Positions 38,701 through 45,804 of a DNA stretch of 64,000 bases are shown here, in pieces. The notes under the pieces were generated by a model that searched no databases, was not told where the DNA came from, and worked only from the letters and a program-made list of their open reading frames with translations. Numbering within the stretch: the first letter of the stretch is position 1; every line of letters begins with the position of its first letter. The DNA comes from Rhizobium sophoriradicis (lineage in GTDB: Bacteria; Pseudomonadota; Alphaproteobacteria; Rhizobiales; Rhizobiaceae). Location: positions 214,530-278,529 of the forward strand of contig NZ_RQIH01000011.1 in NCBI RefSeq assembly GCF_003939025.1, given 5' to 3'. Made by a program: the position numbers and the translations under genes.

Positions 38701-39274
38701 GCTCGCCAACACGATCACCGGCGGCGCCGGCAACGATGTGCTGAACGGTGGGGCCGGTGCGGATACCTTGATCGGTGGGGCTGGCAACGACACTTATATC
38801 GTCGACCATTCCGGCGACATGGTCACCGAAGCGGCTAACGCGGGGACCGATACGGTTCGCACGAACCTGGCGAGCTATACGCTTGCCGGCAATGTCGAGA
38901 ACCTCAGCTCTATCGGAACGGGGGCGTTTGCCGGAACAGGGAATGCGCTGAACAACGTTATCGTCGGCGGCAGTGGTTCCAATACACTGACGGGCGGCGC
39001 CGGCAACGATATCCTCACTGGTGGCGCGGCAGCCGACGTCTTTATTTATTTGGCGAACTGGGGCCATGACACTATCACAAACTTCCTGGCAGCAGGCTCG
39101 GCACATGACACGATCTCGATCGATCACGGCATCTTCGCCGACTGGGAATCACTTTTTGCGGCATCCGAGCAGTCCGGCAATGATACAATTATCACGGCCG
39201 ATTCCGACAACTCCATAACGTTGAAGAATGTTGCTCTTTCAAGCCTGCAGTCGTGGGACTTCTTGTTTGCTTGA
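32759..39274 (+). CDS. Serralysin-like metalloprotease with giant RTX region
   Basis: Protein of 2171 residues. The N-terminal M10 domain has the zinc motif HELGHALGLKH at 153-163 and a Met-turn IMTY near Met187, so the protease should be active. After a spacer come many RTX calcium-binding nonapeptides (GGAGNDTLDGG type), organised as roughly 95-residue units pairing nonapeptides with a TYIVDNAGDIVTEA...VENLTYTGTAAF module. There is no Sec signal; such proteins leave by type I secretion through a C-terminal signal, and the C-terminus (DSDNSITLKNVALSSLQSWD) fits. No type I exporter lies in the window. The gene has a 10-G run and a large internal duplication. Confidence 0.9.
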   Translation: MTNLITSTKDVSLTGDQKVEGLVNGTAWDGTITYAFPTTSTSYTYSGEKNHAFSSISSQQRSLALFFMEESYGSAANDGFSVEGFTNANFEAGSANTATVRFAQSSLPSTAWAYTPNIGGHGGDVWFGTGYAGTADDYRFPRFGNYAAHTLAHELGHALGLKHAHEAGYPNTTLVPRAYDSIEYTIMTYRTYVGDNISGYKYEQNGAPQTFMMLDIAALQEMYGADYTTNSGDTVYKWNPNQGITYVNGVAAITPAANRIFATIWDGGGTDTYDLSAYTTALKIDLHAGGYSVFSHGQLAYLGGGPDDGYARGNIFNALLYHDNVASLIENVRAGSGNDTIVGNEADNTLWGNAGNDTLTGDSGNDTLDGGAGSDKMSGGAGDDVYIVDNVNDVVIENANEGTDTVRTTFWTYTLGVNVENLTYTGTAAFSGDGNAAANVITGGTGSDLLDGEAGTDTLIGGAGDDRYRVDSLGDVVVEAADGGADTILTDLAAYSLEVVANVENLWLTGSGNSTGIGNSLDNKITGGSGDDTLSDGTGNDILSGGWGDDSLSGGIGNDTYVVWDTGDIVIEDADEGIDAVQTSLASYTLSANVENLVNVARTAFAGSGNNLNNTITGGAAIDILSGGAGDDTLNGGAGADTLIGGTGNDTYIVDNASEVVTENANEGTDTVQTALATYALAENVDNLTYTGTAAFTGTGNSLANTINGAAGADTLDGKAGADILIGSVGDDTYIVDNVADVVTERPNEGADLTKTTLSSYALTNNVENLTFTGTGDFAGTGNRLANKITGGAGNDTLDGGAGNDTLDGGGGDDIYVVDSASDVIKDSAGTDEIRTTLAAYSIAASPNVENLTYRGAANFTGTGNALANTITGGAGNDVLDGGVGADTLIGGEGADTYIVDNAGDIVTEAADEGTDTVRTALANYALGSNVENLTYIGTTAFVGTGNSLDNTIKGGAGADTLDGNAGADMLIGAAGNDTYIVDDVGDLVTEGLNAGTDLIKTALSIYTLGNNVENLRYTGSSSFTGTGNALVNAITGGASNDVLDGGAGNDTLDGGTGDDIYIVDSAGDVIKEASGAGTDEIRTALAAYSIAALANVENLTYTGSASFTGTGNALANIITGGAGNDVLNGGAGADSLIGGAGNDTYIVDHVGDLVTEAADEGADTVRTTLASYTLGSDLEHLTYIGTAAFAGTGNDLDNTITGGAAADTLSGGVGNDTLNGGAGADRLIGGTGGDTYIVDHAGDIVTEGASAGTDTVRTTLASYTLGSDVEHLTYIGTAAFAGTGNSLDNTITGGAAADTLSGGAGNDTLNGGAGADRLIGGVGDDTYIVDNAGDIVTEAADAGTDTVRTTLAGYTLGNNVENLTYTGSGNFSGAGNALANTITGGAGNDVLNGGAGADTLIGGAGNDTYIVDHSGDMVTEAANAGTDTVRTNLASYTLAGNVENLSSIGTGAFAGTGNNLDNTITGGAAADTLSGGAGNDVLDGGVGADTLIGGEGADTYIVDNAGDIVTEAADEGTDTVRTALANYALGSNVENLTYIGTTAFVGTGNSLDNTIKGGAGADTLDGNAGADMLIGAAGNDTYIVDDVGDLVTEGLNAGTDLIKTALSIYTLGNNVENLRYTGSSSFTGTGNALVNAITGGASNDVLDGGAGNDTLDGGTGDDIYIVDSAGDVIKEASGAGTDEIRTALAAYSIAALANVENLTYTGSASFTGTGNALANIITGGAGNDVLNGGAGADSLIGGAGNDTYIVDHVGDLVTEAADEGADTVRTTLASYTLGSDLEHLTYIGTAAFAGTGNDLDNTITGGAAADTLSGGVGNDTLNGGAGADRLIGGTGGDTYIVDHAGDIVTEGASAGTDTVRTTLASYTLGSDVEHLTYIGTAAFAGTGNSLDNTITGGAAADTLSGGAGNDTLNGGAGADRLIGGVGDDTYIVDNAGDIVTEAADAGTDTVRTTLAGYTLGNNVENLTYTGSGNFSGAGNALANTITGGAGNDVLNGGAGADTLIGGAGNDTYIVDHSGDMVTEAANAGTDTVRTNLASYTLAGNVENLSSIGTGAFAGTGNALNNVIVGGSGSNTLTGGAGNDILTGGAAADVFIYLANWGHDTITNFLAAGSAHDTISIDHGIFADWESLFAASEQSGNDTIITADSDNSITLKNVALSSLQSWDFLFA
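33664..33673 (+). repeat. Ten-G homopolymer inside the RTX protease gene
   Basis: Ten consecutive G bases encode the Gly run in AYLGGGPDDG, just after the protease domain. The frame is intact at this length. A change of one base would truncate the protein before the RTX region. Confidence 0.9.
35373..37125 (+). repeat. Direct repeat copy 1 within the RTX gene
   Basis: This 1753-base stretch recurs at 37182-38934 with a constant offset of 1809 bases (603 codons), in frame. The two copies encode the same protein sequence and I saw no base difference where I compared them. Confidence 0.9.
37182..38934 (+). repeat. Direct repeat copy 2 within the RTX gene
   Basis: Second copy of 35373-37125. 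Boundaries are where flanking bases stop matching: A versus T before the copies, CACCGG versus AACAGG after. The junctions lie in RTX coding repeats, consistent with unequal recombination between short repeats. Confidence 0.9.
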
Positions 39275-39473
39275 TGCTCGGATCTCGCGGCCCGACTTGC
39301 CTGAAAGGAGCAGAACCCAGTTTCCAAATGACCGTAGCGGCGCCCCGTGGTGGCCCTTGCGGAATCGCATTCCTCTGGCAGACCAACCTACTGGGTGCCG
39401 TTCCAAATTAACTCGAGCACGCCTGTGCTGCAATGTCCACAGCTGGCTTAGTGATTTCAGCGGCGGTGAGAAC

Positions 39474-40394
39474 TCAACTTCTGGGTAGGTCACTGGTCCG
39501 CTGAAGCATCTCCAGATGCTCCGAGCACACCGTCTTGACGAATTCAACCAACAACCCGGTTTGCTCTCCAAGCCAACCAAGAGCCTCCTCGCTGATCTCG
39601 AAATGTTTTGAGTAGCGTGCCTTCACATAGGCTTCGTTCAGGGTGTTGAACCACGCGCGCTCGCGATGTTGATCGCGAGGAAACGCCTGGGCCAGACGCC
39701 TATCTTGTTCCTCGGCGAGCGAACGAAGAAATTTGATGTTGTGGGAAGGTGGGCCGTAGTTCGTCAGCGTCAGGAGTACGCAAGAATACGCTTGCTCCAG
39801 TGCTTGATGAATGAGAAAGGCCGCTCGTTTTCCATAGTGCTTGCTTCGAGCGTGTTCGGCCAATTCAAAGAACTCCTTTGCGGCACCAAGCCGCTCCCCA
39901 AAATGCTCCTTTGCCACCCTCAACCGGTCGGCCGACGAAAGTGGCTGCGGCTCAGCCAAAGGTTCATCGTCGAGTTCGTAGAGAACGATGCCTTCCTTGC
40001 GAATATCTGAAAAGAAGTATTGTCCCTCTTTGAGGTAGGTGTTCACCTCGCGTCTGGAATGGACGATGAAGCTGACCGGCGTCTCGATCGTCTTTTCGTG
40101 GATCAGCCGGTCGGCGGCTTTGTACCAATACTCAGCGAACTCGCAGAGCTTACGGTTGTTGACGATGATCAGGAGATCGAAGTCTGACCGATATCCTTTC
40201 ATCGTGAAAGGCTCGTCCACCCATCCTCCCTTGGCGTAGGAACCGAAGAGGATCACCTTCAAAATCCGACCGCGCTTTTTGAACTCCGCCGTACCGTCCT
40301 TCAGAGCATCCTCAAATTCCTCGTGCAGGATTTGCAGAACGCGGCCGAGCTCACGCTGTTTGCGAAGCGGCATATGATCGAACGACGACTTCAT
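39474..40394 (-). CDS. Fused MNT nucleotidyltransferase-HEPN protein
   Basis: Protein of 306 residues. Residues 45-80 hold a minimal nucleotidyltransferase core (VILFGSYAKGG ... YRSDFDLLIIVNN: Gly51-Ser52 and Asp71/Asp73), with a longer spacer than the usual GSx10DxD. The C-terminal half is a HEPN domain with RAAFLIH (Arg190, His196), an Rx4-6H motif of HEPN ribonucleases. In MNT-HEPN toxin-antitoxin pairs the transferase modifies and neutralises the HEPN RNase; here both are in one chain. It converges on the RTX gene, inside the proposed island. Cellular role unknown. Confidence 0.8.
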   Translation of the reverse strand: MKSSFDHMPLRKQRELGRVLQILHEEFEDALKDGTAEFKKRGRILKVILFGSYAKGGWVDEPFTMKGYRSDFDLLIIVNNRKLCEFAEYWYKAADRLIHEKTIETPVSFIVHSRREVNTYLKEGQYFFSDIRKEGIVLYELDDEPLAEPQPLSSADRLRVAKEHFGERLGAAKEFFELAEHARSKHYGKRAAFLIHQALEQAYSCVLLTLTNYGPPSHNIKFLRSLAEEQDRRLAQAFPRDQHRERAWFNTLNEAYVKARYSKHFEISEEALGWLGEQTGLLVEFVKTVCSEHLEMLQRTSDLPRS

Positions 40395-40752
40395 GAGTAA
40401 TCCGATAGGCGAAAGATCCTATACCGTCCACCGGGATTCTTTAAACAGCCGATGTAAGCCCTTATGTCTCATCCGATTGTCATCTCCCGCGAGGATTTTG
40501 AAAAGCTTCGAGCTGAGCACGAGGATCATCCGACCCGTGGCGCTTCAAGCACGTTCACTACGATCTGTGGAACAAAACTCACTCATACTATCTTGAACAA
40601 GATAGTTAGATTGTATACTTATCTCAGTCAAGAAGGCCTAGCGCGAAAACGATCTGAAATGATCCGGGCGCGTCTCCCGCTCAGGCTGACAAGCTTGATG
40701 AGCGACCAACGCCGCTCGTTTGCTGCCACTGCGCGGAAATCAGAGGACAATC
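40395..40752. other. Intergenic region upstream of traA with a palindrome
   Basis: In Ti-type systems the region before traA often contains oriT and divergent traCDG. None of these is seen here. An open frame at 40464-40805 (MSHPIVISREDFEKL...) has no clear ribosome site and runs into traA; I do not call it. A perfect palindrome lies at 40587-40606. Confidence 0.5.
40587..40606. promoter_or_regulatory. Operator-like palindrome upstream of traA
   Basis: ACTATCTTGAACAAGATAGT, nine-base arms around AA, in an AT-rich stretch 147 bases before traA. The form fits a dimeric repressor such as MarR or TetR type. The cognate regulator is not identifiable. Confidence 0.45.
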
Positions 40753-43700
40753 ATGGCGATCATGTTCATCAAAGCGCAGGTGATCAGCAGGGGAGCGGGA
40801 CGTAGCATTGTCTCTGCCGCCGCGTATCGTCATCGCACGAAGATGATGGACGAGCAGGCCGGCAAGTCGTTCAGTTATTGGGGCGGAGCTTCCGACCTCG
40901 TCCATGAGGAGCTGGCGCTGCCCGACCAGGTCCCGGCCTGGCTGAAGATGGCTAGGGATGGCCAGTCGGTCGCCAAGGCAAGCGAGGCGCTGTGGAATGC
41001 CGTCGAGACTTTCGAGAATCGGTCGGATGCGCAGCTTGCCCGAGAGTTGATCATCTCGCTGCCGGAAGAGCTTACGCGGGTGGAGAACATCGCGCTGGTG
41101 CGCGAATTCGTCCGCGACAATCTCACTGCGAACGGGATGGTCGCCGACTGGGTCTATCACGACAGGGACGGCAACCCGCACATCCACCTGATGACGACGC
41201 TGCGGCCGCTGACCGAGGACGGGTTCGGGCTAAAGAATGTTCCGGTACTTGGCGAGGACGGCGAGCCGCTACGAGTGGTTACACCCGACCGGCCGAACGG
41301 CAGGAACGTCTATAGGCTCTGGGCCGGAGACAAGGAGACGCTGAAGGCGTGGAAGGTCGCCTGGGCGGACACGGCAAACTGGCATCTGGCGCTTGCCGGC
41401 CACGAGATCCGGCTCGACGGCCGGTCTTATGCCGAACAGGGCTTGGACGGCATGGCGCAGAAACATCTCGGGCCGGAGAAGGCGGCGCTTTCTAGGAAGG
41501 GCGGGGAGCGTTATTTCTCACCCGCCGATCTTGCCCGCCGCCAGGAGATGGCCGACCGGCTGCTTGCCGATCCTGAGCTTCTGTTGACGCGGCTCGGCAA
41601 TGAGCGCTCGACCTTCGACGAGCGCGACATCGCCAAGGCGCTGCATCGTTATATCGACGATCCCTCCGACTTCGCCAATATCCGGGCGCGGCTAATGGCG
41701 TCGAATGAGTTGGTCATGCTGAAGCCGCAGGAGATCGACGCAGAGACCGGCAAGGCGATGGAGCCCGCCGTCTTCACCATTCGAGATATGCTGCGCATCG
41801 AATATGACATGGCGCAGTCGGCGAAGGTCTTGTCGGAGCGCCGCGGCTTCGCCGTTTCCGAGCGGCATGTAAACGCTGCGATCGAAAGTGTCGAGGCGCG
41901 GGATCCGCAACAGCGCTTCCGGCTCGAGCCGGAACAGGTCGATGCTATCCGTCATGTCACCGGCGATGATGGCATCGCTGCTATCGTCGGCCTGGCCGGA
42001 GCCGGCAAATCGACGCTGCTTGCCGCTGCACGTCTTGCCTGGGAGAGCGAGAACCGCCGGGTAATCGGTGCCGCCCTTGCCGGCAAGGCTGCAGAAGGTC
42101 TCGAAGACAGTTCCGGCATCAAGTCGCGCACACTCGCCTCCTGGGAACTGACCTGGGCGAATGGCCGCGACACGCTGCACCGCGGCGACGTGGTGGTTAT
42201 CGACGAGGCCGGCATGGTGTCGTCGCAGCAGATGGCCCGCGTGCTTGACATCGTCGAGCAGGCGGAGGCGAAGGTCGTGCTGGTCGGCGATGCGATGCAG
42301 CTGCAGCCGATCCAGGCGGGCGCGGCATTCCGGGCGATCACCGAACGCATCGGTTTTGCCGAGCTTGCCGGCGTGCGCCGCCAGCGCCAAGAATGGGCAC
42401 GCGATGCCTCGCGCCTGTTTGCCCGTGGCGAGGTCGAGAAGGGCCTCGATGCTTATGCTCAACACGGTCGCCTTGTCGACGCGGAGACGCGCGGCGAGAT
42501 CGTCGAGCGCATCGTTGCCGATTGGACCGAGGCGCGCAGGGAGGCAATCGGTCGGTCTGTTGCCGAGGGCAGGGCCGGCAGTCTTCGCGGCGACGAGCTG
42601 CTGGTGCTCGCCCACACCAACGCCGACGTCAAACGTTTGAACGAGGCGCTGCGATCCGTGATGACGGGTGAAGGAGCACTCGGCGAAAGCCGCAGCTTCC
42701 GAACCGAGCGCGGGGCGCGCGAGTTTGCCGCCGGCGACCGCATCATCTTCCTGGAAAACGCCCGCTTCATCGAGCCGCGCGTCGGGCGTCTCGGCCCGCA
42801 ATATGTCAAGAACGGCATGCTCGGCACGGTCGTTTCGACAGGCGATGAGAAAGGCGAGGTTCTGCTGTCGGTGCGTCTCGACAATGGCAGCAAGGTCGTC
42901 TTCGGCGAGGACAGCTATTCGAATGTCGATCACGGCTATGCCGCGACCATTCACAAGTCTCAAGGCGCCACTGTCGACCGGACCTTCGTTCTCGCCAGCG
43001 GCATGATGGATCGGCACCTGACCTATGTGTCGATGACGAGGCATCGCGACCGCGCCGATCTCTATGCGGCGAAGGAGGATTTTGCGGCGAAGCCGGAATG
43101 GGGACGCAGGGCACGTGTCGATCATGCCACCGGTGTCACCGGCGAGCTTATCGAAACCGGAGAAACCAAATTCCGGCCCGATAATGAGGATGCCGACGAC
43201 AGCCCCTATGCCGACCTCAGGACCGACGATGGAAGCGTGCACCGGCTGTGGGGCGTTAGCCTGCCGAGGGCGCTCGAGGATGGCCGCGTCTTGGAAGGCG
43301 ACACCGTCACCCTCAGAAAGGACGGTATCGAGAGGGTCAAGGTCCAGATTCCCATTGTTGACGAGAAGACAGGCCAGAAGCGCTACGAGGACAGAGAGGT
43401 CGACCGCAATGTCTGGACAGCCAAGCAGATCGAGACCGCCGACGCGCGCCAGGAGCGTATCGAGCGGGAAAGCCATCGCCCGGAAATCTTCAACCAGCTC
43501 GTCGAGCGATTGTCGCGTTCCGGCGCAAAGACGACGACACTCGATTTTGAGAGCGAGGCCGGTTACCGCGCACACGCTGAGGACTTCGCCAGGCGCCGCG
43601 GGCTCGATCATCTTTCTTTGGCCGCCGCCGAGATGGAGGAAAGACTGTCGCGGCGCTGGGCGTGGATTGCCGCGAAGCGGGAGCAGGTGGAAAAGCTCTG

Positions 43701-45390
43701 GGAGCGGGCAAGCGTCGCGCTCGGCTTTGCGATCGAGCGGGAACGGCGGGTCGCCTATAATGAAGAGCGGAGCCAGACGATCGCCGAGGCGGCTTCCACC
43801 GATGCGCGCTGTCTGATCCCGCCAACCATCTCCTTCGCCAGGAGCATCGACGAGGATGCGCGGCTGGCGCAGCTGTCATCCCCGGCCTGGAAGGAGCGGG
43901 AGGCGATCCTGCGGCCGCTGCTGGAGACGATCTATCGCGACCCCGATGCCGCATTGGTCACGCTGAATGCGCTTGCTTCGGATACCAGCACCGAACCGCG
44001 CAGGCTCGCCGATAATCTTGCCGCAGCACCGGATCGGCTTGGCCGGCTGCGTGGCTCCGAGCTGATCGTCGAAGGACGGGCGGCGCGTGACGAGCGCAAT
44101 GTCGCCATGGCAGCCTTGGAGGACCTGCTTCCCTTGGTTCGCGGCCATGCGACTGAGTTCCGCAGGAACACCGAACGGTTCGAGCTGCGAGAGCAGGCAC
44201 GGCGCGCCTCCATGTCCTTGTCGGTTCCGGCGCTCTCCGAGCAAGCTATGGCGCGCCTGATGGAGATCGAGGCGGTGCGCACCCAGGGCGGGGACGACGC
44301 CTACAAGACGGCCTTCGCACTTGCCGCCAAGGACCGAGCGGTCGTGCAGGAGATCAAAGCGGTCAGCGATGCCATAACCGCCCGCTTCGGCTGGAGCGCC
44401 TTCACCTCGAAAGCAGATGCGATCGCTGAGCGCAACATGGTCGAGCGCATGCCGGGGGACCTCACGGATGAACGACGCGGAGAACTAACGCAACTGTTCG
44501 AAGCCGTGCGGCGCTTTGCCGGTGAGCAGCATCTTGCCGAGCGTCGGGATCGCTCGAAGGTCGTCGCCGGCGCGAGTGCTGTTGCGGGGATAGAGGCCGC
44601 AGCGGGCAAGGACAATGTGGCGTTGCTGCCCATGCTTGCCGCCGTCACCGAGTTCAAGATACCCGTCGACGACGAGGCGCGGTCGCGCATTCTTGCTGCG
44701 CCTCTCTATCGCCAGCAGCGCGCCGCGCTGGCCGAGGCCGCACGAATGATCTGGCGCGATCCGGCGAACGCTGTCGACAAGATCGAGGAGCTGCTCGGGA
44801 AGGGTTTTGCCGCCGATCGCATCGCCGCCGCGGTGGCCAATGACCCAGCCGCCTACGGGGCCTTGCGCGGTTCCGGTCGCCTCATGGACCGGATGCTGGC
44901 TGCCGGCCGGGAGCGGAAAGAGGCACTGCAGGCTGTGCCGGAAGCCACAGCGCGGCTGCGCTTGCTCGGAGCCGCCTATGCCAACATCCTCGATGCCGAG
45001 CGTCAGGTCATCACAGAAGAGCGGCGGCGCATGGCGGTCGCCATTCCTGCTTTGTCGAAAGCTGCGGAAGAGGCATTGACGCGCCTGACGGCCGCGGCAC
45101 AGAAGGACGGCAGGAGGCTGGGCGTCTCCGCCGTTGCCCTCGATCCAGGCATTGGCCGTGAGTTTGCCGCTGTCAGCCGGGCGCTCGACGAACGCTTCGG
45201 TCGCAATGGCCTCGTCCGAGGTGACAAGGATCTCGTCAACCGCGTGCCGCCGGCGCAGCGCCGAGCCTTCGAGGCGATGCAAGAGCAGTTGAAGGTCTTG
45301 CAGCAGACTGTCCGCCAACAAAGCAGTGAGCAGATCCTCGCGGAACGGCGCCAGCACGCTATCAACCGTGGCCGTGGGATTGATCTTTGA
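40753..45390 (+). CDS. traA: Ti-type conjugal transfer relaxase/helicase TraA
   Basis: Protein of 1545 residues; ATG 40753 follows AGAGGAC. The N-terminal MobA/MobL relaxase begins MAIMFIKAQVISRGAGRSIV and includes AAAYRH and the metal-binding HIHLM at 143-147. A RecD-like helicase follows, with Walker A GLAGAGKST at 413-421 and Walker B VVIDEAGM around Asp484, then YAATIHKSQGATVDRTFV. The long helical C-terminus fits the 1500-residue rhizobial TraA class rather than the 1100-residue Agrobacterium form. It nicks oriT and unwinds DNA for conjugation. No tra/trb partners are in the window. Confidence 0.9.
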   Translation: MAIMFIKAQVISRGAGRSIVSAAAYRHRTKMMDEQAGKSFSYWGGASDLVHEELALPDQVPAWLKMARDGQSVAKASEALWNAVETFENRSDAQLARELIISLPEELTRVENIALVREFVRDNLTANGMVADWVYHDRDGNPHIHLMTTLRPLTEDGFGLKNVPVLGEDGEPLRVVTPDRPNGRNVYRLWAGDKETLKAWKVAWADTANWHLALAGHEIRLDGRSYAEQGLDGMAQKHLGPEKAALSRKGGERYFSPADLARRQEMADRLLADPELLLTRLGNERSTFDERDIAKALHRYIDDPSDFANIRARLMASNELVMLKPQEIDAETGKAMEPAVFTIRDMLRIEYDMAQSAKVLSERRGFAVSERHVNAAIESVEARDPQQRFRLEPEQVDAIRHVTGDDGIAAIVGLAGAGKSTLLAAARLAWESENRRVIGAALAGKAAEGLEDSSGIKSRTLASWELTWANGRDTLHRGDVVVIDEAGMVSSQQMARVLDIVEQAEAKVVLVGDAMQLQPIQAGAAFRAITERIGFAELAGVRRQRQEWARDASRLFARGEVEKGLDAYAQHGRLVDAETRGEIVERIVADWTEARREAIGRSVAEGRAGSLRGDELLVLAHTNADVKRLNEALRSVMTGEGALGESRSFRTERGAREFAAGDRIIFLENARFIEPRVGRLGPQYVKNGMLGTVVSTGDEKGEVLLSVRLDNGSKVVFGEDSYSNVDHGYAATIHKSQGATVDRTFVLASGMMDRHLTYVSMTRHRDRADLYAAKEDFAAKPEWGRRARVDHATGVTGELIETGETKFRPDNEDADDSPYADLRTDDGSVHRLWGVSLPRALEDGRVLEGDTVTLRKDGIERVKVQIPIVDEKTGQKRYEDREVDRNVWTAKQIETADARQERIERESHRPEIFNQLVERLSRSGAKTTTLDFESEAGYRAHAEDFARRRGLDHLSLAAAEMEERLSRRWAWIAAKREQVEKLWERASVALGFAIERERRVAYNEERSQTIAEAASTDARCLIPPTISFARSIDEDARLAQLSSPAWKEREAILRPLLETIYRDPDAALVTLNALASDTSTEPRRLADNLAAAPDRLGRLRGSELIVEGRAARDERNVAMAALEDLLPLVRGHATEFRRNTERFELREQARRASMSLSVPALSEQAMARLMEIEAVRTQGGDDAYKTAFALAAKDRAVVQEIKAVSDAITARFGWSAFTSKADAIAERNMVERMPGDLTDERRGELTQLFEAVRRFAGEQHLAERRDRSKVVAGASAVAGIEAAAGKDNVALLPMLAAVTEFKIPVDDEARSRILAAPLYRQQRAALAEAARMIWRDPANAVDKIEELLGKGFAADRIAAAVANDPAAYGALRGSGRLMDRMLAAGRERKEALQAVPEATARLRLLGAAYANILDAERQVITEERRRMAVAIPALSKAAEEALTRLTAAAQKDGRRLGVSAVALDPGIGREFAAVSRALDERFGRNGLVRGDKDLVNRVPPAQRRAFEAMQEQLKVLQQTVRQQSSEQILAERRQHAINRGRGIDL

Positions 45391-45804
45391 GGCTCTGCGG
45401 CTGCTGGGGCAGGGGCAAGCAGGTGTTCTCCCCGGAATGATGGGTTGGCTCAGATATTTCCGGCGTCGCCTCTCAGTAAGGCGAGATGTTCTTCCCACAC
45501 GGTCTTAATTAACATTTGCAGCTCGGTTGCTCGGGTACTGCCGACACAGTGCCCGGCATTCGTTTCAACACAGGAAAAGTTTGGGCGCCTGCAGCCTGTC
45601 GGTTCGTTCGGGAAACAGACACAAGATCATCACGGAATGACGCCAGGGTGTGCCAATTTAAAAGGTCTCCCTCCAACCAGCCTGACGCGGTTCACAGCCC
45701 ACTCAACCGTATCATCTCCCCTTTCAGGGTGAAAAGCCGGTTCCTACCGTTTCAATGGAACCCATCCTTATCCGCACCGTTTCCAAGCTGACGGGAGAAT
45801 TTGC
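45391..45804. other. Gene-free right border of the proposed island
   Basis: About 414 bases with no credible gene. It contains the tRNA-His-like remnant ending at 45721, after which sequence continues into the DUF4174 gene with ordinary chromosomal composition. Confidence 0.5.
45704..45721 (+). repeat. Putative right attachment repeat (attR)
   Basis: CAACCGTATCATCTCCCC differs from the tRNA-His 3' border at 32065-32082 by one base. The preceding bases (GGTTC at 45689-45693, then a C-rich stretch) also resemble the T-arm of the tRNA with changes and one indel, as expected for a decayed tRNA fragment. Confidence 0.6.

Noticed and set aside
33760..38990. Regularly spaced short repeats resembling an array
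   Set aside because: They are in-frame RTX nonapeptide codons without unique spacers of constant length, so not CRISPR.
35066..39127. Open frame of 1353 codons on the minus strand opposite the RTX region
   Set aside because: It is a shadow of the periodic GC-rich RTX coding repeats, has no ribosome site and repeats with the same period.
40395..40752. Possible oriT next to traA
   Set aside because: No sequence resembling the known rhizobial or Ti-type nic region could be recognised by eye.
40464..40805. Open frame of 113 codons (MSHPIVISREDFEKL...) upstream of and into traA
   Set aside because: No clear ribosome site, crosses the palindrome and overlaps the relaxase start by about 50 bases; may be a gene remnant but not supported.
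32076..45804. Searched for an integrase, transposase or IS terminal repeats in the proposed island
   Set aside because: None recognised; the island call rests on the tRNA repeat and gene content only.
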